This document shows positions 1-6,981 of a DNA stretch of 20,014 bases, piece by piece (the first letter of the stretch is position 1; each line of letters opens with the position of its first letter). Below the pieces are notes generated by a model. It did not search any database, was not told the origin of the DNA, and was given only the letters and a program-made list of their open reading frames with translations. Origin of the DNA: a virus; IMG/VR virus record IMGVR_UViG_3300037153_000614, positions 1-20,014 of that record, one strand, 5' to 3'. The position numbers and the translations under genes are program-made.

Positions 1-1
1 C

Positions 2-100
2 ACCGTCAAGGCGCTCTGGAAGCTCATCGGCAAGCTCGTCAAACAAATTGCGCCCGAAGAATGCGCCAACTACTTTCAGCATGCCGGCTACGGCCGATGA
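2..100 (+). CDS. IS630-family transposase, C-terminal fragment
   Basis: Only the final 32 residues are visible, entering from the left edge and ending in TGA at 98-100. They carry the pattern TVKALWKLIGKLV followed by PEECANYFQHAGYGR, the typical ending of IS630-family DDE transposases (a Trp in the penultimate helix, then a Pro-x-Glu-Cys-x-Asn-Tyr-Phe block and a terminal Gly-Tyr-Gly). The catalytic DDE residues lie upstream of the window. The enzyme would cut and paste its own element at TA sites. It is on the opposite strand to all phage genes, which supports a later insertion. Whether the gene is intact cannot be known here. Confidence 0.8.
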   Translation, partial: TVKALWKLIGKLVKQIAPEECANYFQHAGYGR

Positions 101-115
101 CCCACATCATGTGGG
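101..115. repeat. 15-bp palindrome just after the transposase stop
   Basis: CCCACATCATGTGGG is a perfect 7-bp inverted repeat around one central base, starting directly after the transposase stop codon. It may be part of the IS terminal region or a small hairpin stopping transcription. There is no T-run after it, so a classical terminator is unlikely. Confidence 0.5.
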
Positions 116-122
116 AAGCGCT

Positions 123-338
123 CTAGTTGAATTCCTTGCGCCGCTTCGCGGCCTCTGCCTCAATCGACCTAAGCTCGCAAGTCAACGCCGTAAGCAGTGC
201 GCTCCATTCGTCCGGCTCCAGCTCATCCATCGTCGCGCGCACCCTGGCGCGGACCTCTGTCCGGCATAGCTCGATCATCGAAATGCGCTGCTCCTGAAGC
301 AACTGGATGTACTCCTGGACGATATCGCCAACGTCCAT
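123..338 (-). CDS. Small hypothetical phage protein (71 aa)
   Basis: I do not recognise this gene. It encodes a highly charged, probably all-helical 71-residue protein with an MDVGDIVQEYIQLLQEQR start and a Lys/Arg/Glu-rich end (residues 55-71), suggestive of a short coiled coil. It starts 4 bases after the stop of the preceding small gene, so it belongs to the terminase transcription unit. Its TAG stop (123-125) is made by the CTAG at the IS630 boundary. The gene may therefore end naturally at the TAG of an original CTAG target, or it may be truncated by the IS insertion. These alternatives cannot be separated from this window alone. Confidence 0.6.
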   Translation of the reverse strand: MDVGDIVQEYIQLLQEQRISMIELCRTEVRARVRATMDELEPDEWSALLTALTCELRSIEAEAAKRRKEFN

Positions 339-342
339 GGCG

Positions 343-549
343 CTACCCCCTGTTTCGCCGCAGCCGCCAGCGCGAAGGGCTCACCACCGCGAACTGCGGG
401 CGCGAACCGCCGTGGTCGTACCGCTCGACCAGCTGCCGCCCGTGTTCATTCGCGAGATCGAGCTGCCGCTGCCGCAGCTTGCGGTTCCGCAGCCAGGGTT
501 CATCAGCGGCCGGCTCCGCAGCGTCGGGAGGTGGGGACGGCTTACGCAT
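343..549 (-). CDS. Small hypothetical protein overlapping the terL stop (68 aa)
   Basis: The ATG at 547-549 overlaps the terminase large subunit stop by 8 bases, and the frame stays open for 68 codons to TAG at 343-345. The N-terminus is Pro/Ala-rich (MRKPSPPPDAAEPAADEPW). The rest is basic, with a helical LRNRKLRQRQLDLANEHG stretch and an Arg-rich end. No family is recognised. The position directly after terL, the overlap and the 4-base gap to the next gene support a real gene rather than a chance frame. The same frame stays open further upstream within terL, which is normal for GC-rich DNA and is not used as evidence. Confidence 0.55.
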   Translation of the reverse strand: MRKPSPPPDAAEPAADEPWLRNRKLRQRQLDLANEHGRQLVERYDHGGSRPQFAVVSPSRWRLRRNRG

Positions 550-2224
550 AGGGCGTGCCCGGCGGCCGATAGAACGTGGGGCGCTGCTGGCCCCGCCGCT
601 TCTGGCTGCTGTAGCCGCAATTCGCGAACTGGGGTCGCTCACGCCGACGCGCCTCGCTCCCAGGCCCGCTGATGCCGCGCCGGATTGCCGCCTGTCCTTC
701 CGACCATGCAAGCACGATGGCGTCCCCCGCATCGGGAGACCGGCCAAGCCGCTTGGCGATCTCCGCCTTCTCCTCGATCTGTATCCCCCGGTGCGTGTCG
801 GTGAACCGCGGCGCCGCAAGATCGGCTCGGATGATCGGATCGTTTGGAAGCGCAATCGGCGAGCCGCCGGGCTGGTTCGGATCAAGCGCCTCGCGGAACC
901 TCCACCAGCTCTCGGCACGCTTGTTGACGAACTTGTACGTTTTGCAGGCCGAGCGGGCCGTGGACTCGCGGCTGCCCTTGTACTTCACCGCCCTGATCGA
1001 ATTGTGCGCGTCGAGCTGCTCGGCAACCCCGCCGCCATAGCCGCCGCCGCAGTCAACCACCACGGCCGCGCTGTCGCGGCGATGCCTGACGACCAGCGCA
1101 ACCACATCGGACGGGTTCGGCGTCTCGCTGCCCGGCACCAGAACAATCGGTGCGAACCAGGCGTCATGCCGCCACGCCAGGCACGTCTTGTCGGAACCAC
1201 CCTGCGCCACGTCCACGCCCATCGCGATCATCGGCACATCCTTCGGCGGCTTCGGCGTCCAGCGGTTCTGAGCCTCGATGATCCACTGCGTCGGATTGAG
1301 CTGCTGAGGATGATCCTCGATCGCTGCGTTGAAGTCGCCCCTGGCCAGCGCCTGAAGGTTCTTCGGTGCATACGCGAGGACCGCGCCGTAGCCAGTGTGC
1401 AACAGGTCGGGGTTGTCCTCCAGCTTGCTCGGGATGAACGTCCGCGACCGGGGCACGATGATGTTGCCCTGATGGTCACGCGGCGGATTCGCAAATTTGG
1501 ACAGATGGGCGATGGCCTCCTCGACCGAGCGCAGAAACAGCTCCTTGTCGTGCCCCTCCTCAGCCGGCACCGGCCAGCGCAGGTCGCCCGGCTGGGCAGG
1601 ATCGCGGTAGGTCGGATCGAGCCACGCTGCCCAGTGCTCCACGACCCAGAAGCCTTCGGGGTTGGTCGGGCGGTTGCCGGCGCAGATGATGCGGCAGCGC
1701 TGTCCCGGCGTCGTGGTGCGCAGCCACAAGGTCAGGTAGCGGTACTGTGACCGCGTGAAGTGCGCGAGCTCATCGAACGCCTTCAGGTCATGGGCGCGGC
1801 CGTGCCACTTCTCCACGTCCCATTCGTGCGGCACCGAGCCAAGCTCGATAGTGCGGTCGCCGCCAGGAACGCGCCACAGATGATCCTGCTGGTTGAAGCC
1901 ATCGCGGGTTCCCAGAACGCGGGCGATCTCGTCGATGATGCCGCGAACCTGCGGATACTCCCGCCGGAAAACGATGCTCCGCTGATGCTGCGTCAGCGCC
2001 GCGCCTACAATCAACGCGGTCTTGCCCCCGCCCAACACGCCGCCGAAGAAGAGCTCGGCAGCCTCGCTGTTGAGCGCGTCGGTCTGGGGGCCTGGGTTGG
2101 GCAACCATAGCCGGGGATCGGCGTCGGCCTCGGCAATGAGCTTGCGCTGCTCCTCGATCGGCAGCGCGCGCAGCTTGCCGAGGATGGACTGCAGGAAGTC
2201 GGAGCCTGGCGTGGGTGCGTTCAT
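542..2224 (-). CDS. terL: Phage terminase large subunit (packaging ATPase/nuclease)
   Basis: This is the motor that pumps phage DNA into the prohead and cuts concatemers. The 560-residue length is normal for the family. Visible motifs are a Walker A loop GGVLGGGKT (residues 61-69), a Walker B LKAFDELAHF (about 147-156), and a coupling-type motif with ICAGNRP (about 179-185). The C-terminal RNase-H-like nuclease has its three acidic clusters: GVDVAQGGSD (about 335-344), VVVDCGGG (about 387-394) and SPDAGD (about 495-500). Its ATG overlaps the small subunit stop as ATGA (2221-2224), so the two subunits are translationally coupled. Two small genes follow, and then an IS630 element interrupts the region where a portal gene would be expected. 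Confidence 0.95.
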   Translation of the reverse strand: MNAPTPGSDFLQSILGKLRALPIEEQRKLIAEADADPRLWLPNPGPQTDALNSEAAELFFGGVLGGGKTALIVGAALTQHQRSIVFRREYPQVRGIIDEIARVLGTRDGFNQQDHLWRVPGGDRTIELGSVPHEWDVEKWHGRAHDLKAFDELAHFTRSQYRYLTLWLRTTTPGQRCRIICAGNRPTNPEGFWVVEHWAAWLDPTYRDPAQPGDLRWPVPAEEGHDKELFLRSVEEAIAHLSKFANPPRDHQGNIIVPRSRTFIPSKLEDNPDLLHTGYGAVLAYAPKNLQALARGDFNAAIEDHPQQLNPTQWIIEAQNRWTPKPPKDVPMIAMGVDVAQGGSDKTCLAWRHDAWFAPIVLVPGSETPNPSDVVALVVRHRRDSAAVVVDCGGGYGGGVAEQLDAHNSIRAVKYKGSRESTARSACKTYKFVNKRAESWWRFREALDPNQPGGSPIALPNDPIIRADLAAPRFTDTHRGIQIEEKAEIAKRLGRSPDAGDAIVLAWSEGQAAIRRGISGPGSEARRRERPQFANCGYSSQKRRGQQRPTFYRPPGTPYA

Positions 2225-2838
2225 GCTGCCTCCTTCGCCGGAACCGGCTTGAGGTCGATCACCGGAACCGCGTCAGCCCGGCTCAGCAGGTCGGCAACCC
2301 ACCGCGCGGCCTTGATGAGGCTGGCGTCGTCAACAATCTGCACGGCAAGCGGTGCCCCGCCGGGGCCGCTGATCTCCTGCTGCACCTTGGTCACGTCGCC
2401 GTATCTGGCGGGAGCTTCCTTGCCGGCGAGTTTCAGTTCCATCTCGATCGCCACCCGGCACGACGCGGCGTCGATCTTGCCGGCCACCAGGTCGTCGAGG
2501 AGCTGGTCGATGCGATCGGAGCGAGCATCGGCGCGGGCGGTACGCGCCTCCTCGCATAGCTCGCGAAATTCTGGATGCTCGCGGCGCCAGGATGCAACCT
2601 GCCTCGGCGTCGGCATCCCGGCCGGCTCGCACAGCTTGACCAGCGGGATGCGCATGGCGATGCCATCGGCGATCCTCTGCGCGATGGCCGGGCTGTAGGC
2701 GACGGCTTCCTTGCGCTCCTGGGTCCTCTGGCGCTGCGCATCACGGCACGAAATACAGGTGTTCTGACGGCCGGCGAAGGCGAGGAGAGGCAGAATCTGC
2801 TGGCACTTGCGGCACTGCTTCGTGGGCTGCTCAGTCAT
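2221..2838 (-). CDS. terS: Terminase small subunit with N-terminal zinc ribbon
   Basis: This is the likely DNA-recognition subunit of the packaging terminase. The ATG at 2838 is chosen because the upstream in-frame extension overlaps the preceding gene and is low-complexity. The 205-residue protein begins with a Cys4 zinc-ribbon (C9-x2-C12, C28-x2-C31). It then has a helix-turn-helix region of the Sf6-type small terminase pattern (IPLVKLCEPAGMPTPRQVASW followed by REHPEFRELCEEAR). The C-terminal half is helical and would support ring assembly. It is ATGA-coupled to terL. The fold call rests on the HTH wording and on location. The zinc ribbon is an unusual addition and suggests an extra DNA contact. 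Confidence 0.82.
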   Translation of the reverse strand: MTEQPTKQCRKCQQILPLLAFAGRQNTCISCRDAQRQRTQERKEAVAYSPAIAQRIADGIAMRIPLVKLCEPAGMPTPRQVASWRREHPEFRELCEEARTARADARSDRIDQLLDDLVAGKIDAASCRVAIEMELKLAGKEAPARYGDVTKVQQEISGPGGAPLAVQIVDDASLIKAARWVADLLSRADAVPVIDLKPVPAKEAA

Positions 2839-2843
2839 GCGGT

Positions 2844-3371
2844 TCAGCCCGGCAAGCCTCCGCCAAGCTCTTTGAATACCAGCGTTCCGCTGGCAACCAA
2901 CCCGGCCTGCGGAGTGGCCAGGCGCACGTGGATGCGCTGGCCCGAGGCAAGCACTGGCTTCGTGAATGCGTCGGCCTGCTTCGGTGGGAAATGCCAGCCA
3001 CTGGCTGCGTTGGCGACACTGGCCCAAATCAGGGTGGCTGATGCCGTGCTGACCAGGGAGGACGATGGGCCCGTGGCCGAGGAGCCGGCGGTCGGGGCGT
3101 TACTCCAGCCCTTGAGCTGGGCCGGCGTGATGGTCGAGGTGCTCGATGCGGTGCTGCCGCGGAGCACGGTGATGCTGAGGGCCTGCGGCGTTGCGGAGAC
3201 GGCCGAGGCGCTGAAGTCCAAGTCGATGCTCACGATCTCGACGCGCGAGATTGGGCTGGTGCTGGCGTAGACGCCGAAGATGTCCCAGTTGCCACCGGTC
3301 GATAACGTCTGCGCGGAGAAGCTGACGCTGTAGAAGTTGGCCTCGTGGTGATGGGTTGCGTAACCTGGCAT
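2844..3371 (-). CDS. Putative virion structural protein (beta-rich, Ser/Thr/Ala-rich)
   Basis: The 175-residue protein has a Ser/Thr/Ala-rich composition with alternating hydrophobic strands, for example RVEIVSIDLDFSASAVSA, ALSITVLRG and SATLIWASV. It also has an early HHH cluster (MPGYATHHH). Such composition is typical of all-beta capsid decoration, fibre or other virion surface proteins, and no enzyme motif is visible. It lies 5 bases upstream of terS and 5 bases downstream of the preceding gene, within the late transcription unit. I cannot assign a specific structural role, and the call is based on composition and context only. Confidence 0.5.
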   Translation of the reverse strand: MPGYATHHHEANFYSVSFSAQTLSTGGNWDIFGVYASTSPISRVEIVSIDLDFSASAVSATPQALSITVLRGSTASSTSTITPAQLKGWSNAPTAGSSATGPSSSLVSTASATLIWASVANAASGWHFPPKQADAFTKPVLASGQRIHVRLATPQAGLVASGTLVFKELGGGLPG

Positions 3372-3376
3372 GGTGC

Positions 3377-4135
3377 TTATCCTTGGGCTCCAGACGGGCT
3401 GCCCCAGTCGCTGCCGAACCGTGCCTTGCGGGCTGCCTCGGCGGCTTCAGGGTCGGCCTCGCGTGCGGCGCGTTCGGCCGCCCAGGTGGCCTGGAGAGCG
3501 AGGCGGCGCTCTCGGGGGTTCCGCATGCGCTTGCGTTCCTGGTACGTCAGCTGCGCCGCGGCGGCCTGGGCCTGCTGCTTGGCCATCAACGCGATATCGG
3601 GGAACAGGTCAGGGGCGATTTGGCGTGCGGCCCAAGCTGGCCTCACCAGCAGTTCGCGGTGATGTGGTGGTCGGTGCGGCTGCTGCCCCACGGGCTCATG
3701 CGCCTCGGCGATCTTGGGTGCAACGAAGCTCCTCCATTGATGTCGCACGAAATAGGCGAGCACCCGCTCCTTGAGGCACTGGGGGCGGAAGCGTCCGTCA
3801 ACCCCAGTGCCGACAACGGCACCAGTGTGCGGCACACGATGCAGATGCGTCCACCTGCCCACGATCGGCGCGCCCTCCGGGCAGAGGATGACCGCGTGGG
3901 AGTTGCCCCCGAGGCCCATCAGGTCATCGGGGTTCTCGGCGTAGGTGGCGAGGGCGGCGTCGAGCGCTCTGGTGGTGAACGTGAAGGCGAGATCGGCCAC
4001 CAGCGTGGCGCCTTTGATGGCGTTCTCCAACGAGGTCACGGCGTCTTTGTGGACCCAGCCGCCTTGCTCTGTCCGCTCCGACAAGATCCAGGCGCTGGCC
4101 TGGTCGTCCTTGGCCCGGCACACCATCATCGTCAT
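3377..4135 (-). CDS. Hypothetical phage protein (252 aa)
   Basis: I do not recognise this gene. The start at 4135 is supported by an ATGA overlap with the preceding gene's stop, and a longer frame reaching 4393 is rejected as Arg-rich shadow coding. Residues 1-75 look globular (MTMMVCRAKDDQASAW and on, with a hydrophobic core TLVADLAFTFTTRALDAAL). The middle contains Gly/His-rich segments such as RWTHLHRVPHTGAVVG, and a basic PHRPPHHRELLVRP patch. The last ~60 residues are a long Ala/Arg/Glu helix (MAKQQAQAAAAQLTYQERKR and beyond), probably a coiled coil. Location in the late block, before the virion-like protein and the terminase, suggests a morphogenesis or packaging accessory role, but this is inference. 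Confidence 0.6.
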   Translation of the reverse strand: MTMMVCRAKDDQASAWILSERTEQGGWVHKDAVTSLENAIKGATLVADLAFTFTTRALDAALATYAENPDDLMGLGGNSHAVILCPEGAPIVGRWTHLHRVPHTGAVVGTGVDGRFRPQCLKERVLAYFVRHQWRSFVAPKIAEAHEPVGQQPHRPPHHRELLVRPAWAARQIAPDLFPDIALMAKQQAQAAAAQLTYQERKRMRNPRERRLALQATWAAERAAREADPEAAEAARKARFGSDWGSPSGAQG

Positions 4136-4506
4136 GGCTGTTGTTCTCCTTGCAGCGCTGCGTCGAGCCTTGCCCGCCGGGCGGTTTCCGCTTCGGCTCC
4201 AACCTGCGCCGCGATGCCCTCCAGGTGCTTCCTGGTTGGGCTGCCTGGCACTCCGGCATCGTCGATCGCCATCACCAAGCCGGCGCCGACCATCACCGCC
4301 TTGCAGATGAGTTGGCAGTCGTAAGAGCCGTCCCTGGCGACGCAGCGCACTCGGTCGCCGGGTCGGACTTGGCCATCGCAGTTCCGCGCCCACATCTCAG
4401 GGCGGAGAAGATCCTGCAGCGAGATGCCGGCGTCGATCTCGATCGCATAGTCGCGGTAAGCCTGGCCGGCGGTCAGCAGTCGGCTGGCTTGGGTTTTGGT
4501 GGTCAT
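4132..4506 (-). CDS. Hypothetical phage protein (124 aa)
   Basis: No family is recognised. The ATG at 4506 starts 2 bases after the stop of the preceding scaffold-like gene, and its own stop overlaps the next start (ATGA). The protein begins MTTKTQASRLLTAGQAYRDY. It then has a compact segment rich in small beta-type residues, GQVRPGDRVRCVARDG and SYDCQLICKAVMVGAGLVMAI (three cysteines), and ends with an Ala/Glu-rich helix. The GDRVRCVARDG pattern resembles a small SH3/KOW-like barrel, but this is only an impression. Confidence 0.6.
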   Translation of the reverse strand: MTTKTQASRLLTAGQAYRDYAIEIDAGISLQDLLRPEMWARNCDGQVRPGDRVRCVARDGSYDCQLICKAVMVGAGLVMAIDDAGVPGSPTRKHLEGIAAQVGAEAETARRARLDAALQGEQQP

Positions 4507-4508
4507 GA

Positions 4509-5495
4509 TCAGCGCCTCCCCTGCCGCAGGTCGTAGAGCCTCTGCGCCGGACTGATGTTGCTGTTGCGCCATCGGCCGAACTCGAAGAACTGCGGATCAT
4601 TTTGGTGCATCGTGAGAAGCTCGCGTTCCTCGTCTGAGCCGGCATCCCGGTCGGCGGTGTGCCGCGCCTGCGTCGCGGCGGCGGCGTCAAGTTCCCGCGC
4701 GATCTGAAGCCTGCGCTCGCCGGCCGTCATGCCCGTGGTTTTCCAGGGGCGGTGCAAGGAGCTTACGTCCCGATGCATGTCGGCGTCGATCTCGGCCATC
4801 TCGGTTTTCAGTTCTTTGGTCATCGGTGTGCGGCCTTGTCCGTAGGCGGTCGTGATCAGCTTAAGGATCGCGGGATGATTGTCGATCCTTGCGCCGTCTG
4901 GCCCCCGCGCTTGGCTCAGGAGCGTGCGCAGCTCGGCCGGCATGGCCTTGGCGGCGCTCCTGGCCGCGGCGACGCCATCCTCGCCAAGTGCGGCTCTGGC
5001 GACTCTCACGTTTGCGATGTCGCGCTGTTTGATCTGAGCCCGCTGCGCCTGCACCTGCTTGCCGTACTCGGCGAGCGCATCGGCGACTGACTGCATCGGC
5101 AGGTTGTGCTTGTGCGCCACCTCCAGGATCGGCGAGAGCGCAGCCTGATTCCACTCGATGCCATCGACCACGGGCGGCTCGTAACCAGACGCATCATCCG
5201 GGATGCCGTGCTCGGAACGCCAGGATGCGATCTCCTCGTCGGAGGCGCCATCATCAGGCCCGATGGGCCGCACGGTCGGCTGCTCTGCCGCGTCGCTCTC
5301 TGCCGCCTCGGTGCCATCGTCACCTTCGGCATCGAGGTCGAGCAGGCCGAGGACATCGAGCGCGTCTGCATCGCCCTGGTCCGCGGTGACGGCCACATCC
5401 TGGCCGGCCGGTGCCGGGCTCTGCACTGGCGTGACTGCGCCAGGCGTGTCGGTGGTGTCGGCCACGGGCTGCGCGTCAAGAGCGTCGTCAGTCAT
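4509..5495 (-). CDS. Acidic scaffold-like protein (328 aa)
   Basis: The first ~80 residues are strongly acidic and Pro/Ala-rich (for example LDLDAEGDDGTEAAESDAAE). They are followed by an EEIASWRSEHGIPDDASGYE motif, a long helical region with HKHNLPMQSVADALAEYGKQ, and a Gln/Arg-rich C-terminal half. The 'IPDD-x-GYE' step, then a block with a helix that binds 'HNLP' and 'QAQR' repeats, is the layout seen in capsid scaffolding/assembly proteins of podophage type, which leave the finished head. The start overlaps the upstream ribbon-helix-helix gene stop as ATGA. Its position upstream of the terminase genes, without a neighbouring capsid gene, is unusual for a scaffold, so the assignment is moderate. 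It could instead be another assembly chaperone. Confidence 0.5.
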   Translation of the reverse strand: MTDDALDAQPVADTTDTPGAVTPVQSPAPAGQDVAVTADQGDADALDVLGLLDLDAEGDDGTEAAESDAAEQPTVRPIGPDDGASDEEIASWRSEHGIPDDASGYEPPVVDGIEWNQAALSPILEVAHKHNLPMQSVADALAEYGKQVQAQRAQIKQRDIANVRVARAALGEDGVAAARSAAKAMPAELRTLLSQARGPDGARIDNHPAILKLITTAYGQGRTPMTKELKTEMAEIDADMHRDVSSLHRPWKTTGMTAGERRLQIARELDAAAATQARHTADRDAGSDEERELLTMHQNDPQFFEFGRWRNSNISPAQRLYDLRQGRR

Positions 5496-5716
5496 GGGCG
5501 CACCTCCGTCTCAATGCGCTCCACCTTGCCATCAACAAGGCGCAGGCCCTCAGACTCCAGACCGCGCAACAGGGTTTGCCTGATCCACTCGGCACCGCGT
5601 TGATGGTGGCGGCGCGCTACGGTCTGAATCGCGCGCGGCAGGCCTTGCGGCACGCGCAGCCGCATCGCCTGCGATAACCGAACACTGCACTCTTGTTGCA
5701 CGGCGGGTTCCTCCAT
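5492..5716 (-). CDS. Ribbon-helix-helix (Arc/CopG-like) DNA-binding protein
   Basis: This is a 74-residue protein. Residues ~18-55 read as a ribbon-helix-helix: a short strand MRLRVPQGL, helix A (PRAIQTVARRHHQRG) and helix B (AEWIRQTLLRGLESEGL). Such proteins bind operators as dimers through the N-terminal strand and often regulate small phage operons. The ATG at 5716 is chosen because the extension to 5812 overlaps the neighbouring gene. The start is preceded by a 71-base gap that could hold its own promoter. The gene then couples by ATGA to the scaffold-like gene, so it may be the first gene of the late unit. A related domain occurs in the gene at 6978-7271. Confidence 0.6.
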   Translation of the reverse strand: MEEPAVQQECSVRLSQAMRLRVPQGLPRAIQTVARRHHQRGAEWIRQTLLRGLESEGLRLVDGKVERIETEVRP

Positions 5717-5787
5717 AGTGAGGTTACCCGGCCTACATAGGGTGTTCGCTCCGTGTGCGCCGGGGAGAATAAATCGCTGAGTGAATT
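5717..5787 (-). promoter_or_regulatory. 71-bp gap, possible late-unit promoter
   Basis: This is one of the few gaps in the compact middle and late region. It has A/T-richer stretches (AATAAATC, GAATTTTAG on the plus strand) than its surroundings. On the minus strand a weak -10-like TATGTA lies about 25 bases before the ATG at 5716. No confident -35 is seen, so this is a candidate only. Confidence 0.25.
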
Positions 5788-6033
5788 TTAGGTCGAGAAG
5801 CTGGCTCGGCAATAACGCTCGATGCGCCTAACGGCAGCGTCCTCGGTCACGTGGACCCTGTTGTGCGCGCGCGGCGCCACGGCCCTCGCGGCGTCCCGCA
5901 GCGTCGGAACCAGCGGGACCGGCTGCATCATCTGGCGCACCTCCTCAACGAGGGCAGCATCGAAGCGCAGGTAGCCGGTGCCAGGCGGGCGGCCTCGGCC
6001 GCGAGGCTCTGGGGTGACGGTGGTGTCGGTCAT
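5788..6033 (-). CDS. AT-hook-like small DNA-binding protein, copy 1
   Basis: This 81-residue protein carries an N-terminal RGRGRPPGTGYLRFDA segment. Its GRP core flanked by basic residues is the AT-hook minor-groove motif. A helical body and a HNRVHVTEDAAVRRIERY tail follow. The same layout (GRPKGTGYARVDA ... HNRVRRLVRSY) occurs in the gene at 10674-10979, so the two are paralogues in one phage. Its ATG overlaps the stop of the preceding gene as ATGA. The function is unknown. A DNA-binding or nucleoid-type regulatory role is inferred from the AT-hook and the basic tail. Confidence 0.65.
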   Translation of the reverse strand: MTDTTVTPEPRGRGRPPGTGYLRFDAALVEEVRQMMQPVPLVPTLRDAARAVAPRAHNRVHVTEDAAVRRIERYCRASFST

Positions 6034-6200
6034 CGGCTCGTCTCCTTCTGCGGCGCCGGAGACGCTGGCGGGTACGGTTGATCGTCATCATCGAGCAGCC
6101 CCAGGATCGAGCCGGCAAGCGCCTCACGCGCCTGGCGTTGCCGCTCGCGCTCCTCACGGCGGCGGGCGAGCTCGGAGGCGGGTATGACGGTCGCGCTCAT
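6030..6200 (-). CDS. Small charged hypothetical protein (56 aa)
   Basis: The start at 6200 is fixed by an ATGA overlap with the preceding zinc-finger gene, and the stop overlaps the next start in the same way. The 56 residues comprise an Arg/Glu-rich helix (ELARRREERERQRQAREALA), a hydrophobic turn (GSILGLLDDDD) and a Pro-rich tail. No family is recognised. It looks like a short coiled-coil or adaptor protein. Confidence 0.55.
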   Translation of the reverse strand: MSATVIPASELARRREERERQRQAREALAGSILGLLDDDDQPYPPASPAPQKETSR

Positions 6201-6397
6201 GGCTCGCGCTTCTCCCAGAGCGACGCGCGCCAGGGATGGCCGGCCGGCGGTGTGCACCGTTTCCGTTGCCGCTGGCGGCGCTCATCGATATGCCGGCGAT
6301 CGCGAAGAGCCTGCAGGTGCTCGCGCAAACACACCAAACATCGCTGCTCTGCCGCGACCGGGGCGCTGCGGCAAACCCTGCACGTCGGTTCGGTCAT
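6197..6397 (-). CDS. Small zinc-ribbon protein (66 aa)
   Basis: This is a 66-residue protein with four cysteines in two CxxC pairs (C6-x2-C9 and C20-x2-C23), a standard zinc-ribbon spacing. A basic helical stretch follows (EHLQALRDRRHIDERRQRQR). Both ends overlap neighbours as ATGA, a strong sign of a real gene. Small phage zinc-ribbon proteins often bind nucleic acid or host proteins, but no specific role can be given. The opening MTEPTC resembles the zinc-ribbon start of the terminase small subunit (MTEQPTKQC). Confidence 0.6.
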   Translation of the reverse strand: MTEPTCRVCRSAPVAAEQRCLVCLREHLQALRDRRHIDERRQRQRKRCTPPAGHPWRASLWEKREP

Positions 6398-6981
6398 GGC
6401 GCCACGACTTTCCCCACACCGCCAGCGGCAATCTGCGCCTCCAGGACCCGCACCTTCTTGGCGATCTGCCCCACCCGGGCCGAAGTGAGCCCTACCTTGG
6501 CAGCAATGTGCTCCAGCGGCATGCCGCCGGCGACCATCGCGGCGATCTCCCTGTTTCGCCGTAGGTCAATCTGCGGACCGTACAGCCAGCCATCAGCGCC
6601 GATTGCCCATTCGAAGGCGGGTGACGACGTTGCAATCGCCTGCTCCTCCCTGAGCAGGCGTGCCATTTCCTCCGCCTTCCAGGCCGAGCCGTCGTCTTGT
6701 GGATAGCCAAAGATGAGGCGCACCTCGTCGCGTGTCTTCCTGCCGACATTCGGGAGACGCATGAGCCGGCTGTCGCAGTCATGCCACGCTGCATCACGAA
6801 GCTCGCCGATGGTCGGGAGCAGTTCGGAGACGAGGAGGACGTTGTACGCCCTGACCGATAGCGCTCGCTTGACCTCCGGTCGATCAGCCGCTTCCCTCAG
6901 CGTCATCTTGTTTGAGAGGTGTGCCAGGGACTCGCCAGTGCCGAGCCATTGGCGCGCCCGCGATCGTTTGTCACTCGTCAC
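6394..6981 (-). CDS. RNA polymerase alpha-CTD-like protein with C-terminal HTH
   Basis: This 195-residue protein starts at GTG (6981), in a GTGA overlap with the upstream gene stop. Residues ~41-92 closely follow the C-terminal domain of bacterial RNA polymerase alpha: LSVRAYNVL, then GELRDAA, then LPNVGRKTRDEV. Aligned by eye to E. coli RpoA, the UP-element contacts are largely kept: R265=R44, N268=N47, G296=G80, K298=K82 and E302=E86, with S299 as Thr83 and C269 as Val48. Residues ~145-177 form a second HTH-like region (EIAAMVAGGMPLEHIAAKVG, then TSARVGQIAKKV), of the type seen in sigma-like or resolvase HTH domains. A role in redirecting host RNA polymerase or binding promoters is inferred. 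No alpha N-terminal assembly domain is present. Confidence 0.75.
   Translation of the reverse strand: MTSDKRSRARQWLGTGESLAHLSNKMTLREAADRPEVKRALSVRAYNVLLVSELLPTIGELRDAAWHDCDSRLMRLPNVGRKTRDEVRLIFGYPQDDGSAWKAEEMARLLREEQAIATSSPAFEWAIGADGWLYGPQIDLRRNREIAAMVAGGMPLEHIAAKVGLTSARVGQIAKKVRVLEAQIAAGGVGKVVAP

Larger units (their letters stand above)
1..125 (+). mobile_element. IS630-family insertion sequence, right end (partial)
   Basis: The window opens inside the last codons of an IS630-type transposase on the plus strand, unlike every phage gene here. IS630 elements target TA, preferably within CTAG, and duplicate it. A CTAG lies at 123-126, so the element most likely ends at about 123 with TA at 124-125 as the target duplication. 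This boundary is inferred, because the left terminal inverted repeat is outside the window and cannot be compared. Confidence 0.7.

Noticed and set aside
197-1750. Long plus-strand open frame (517 codons) opposite terL
   Set aside because: It is Arg/Pro/Ala-rich with no motif, lies wholly antisense to an unmistakable terminase gene, and is the expected shadow in GC-rich DNA.
3356-4324. Plus-strand 322-codon open frame
   Set aside because: Composition is typical of antisense shadow coding, and it covers two minus-strand genes fixed by ATGA overlaps.
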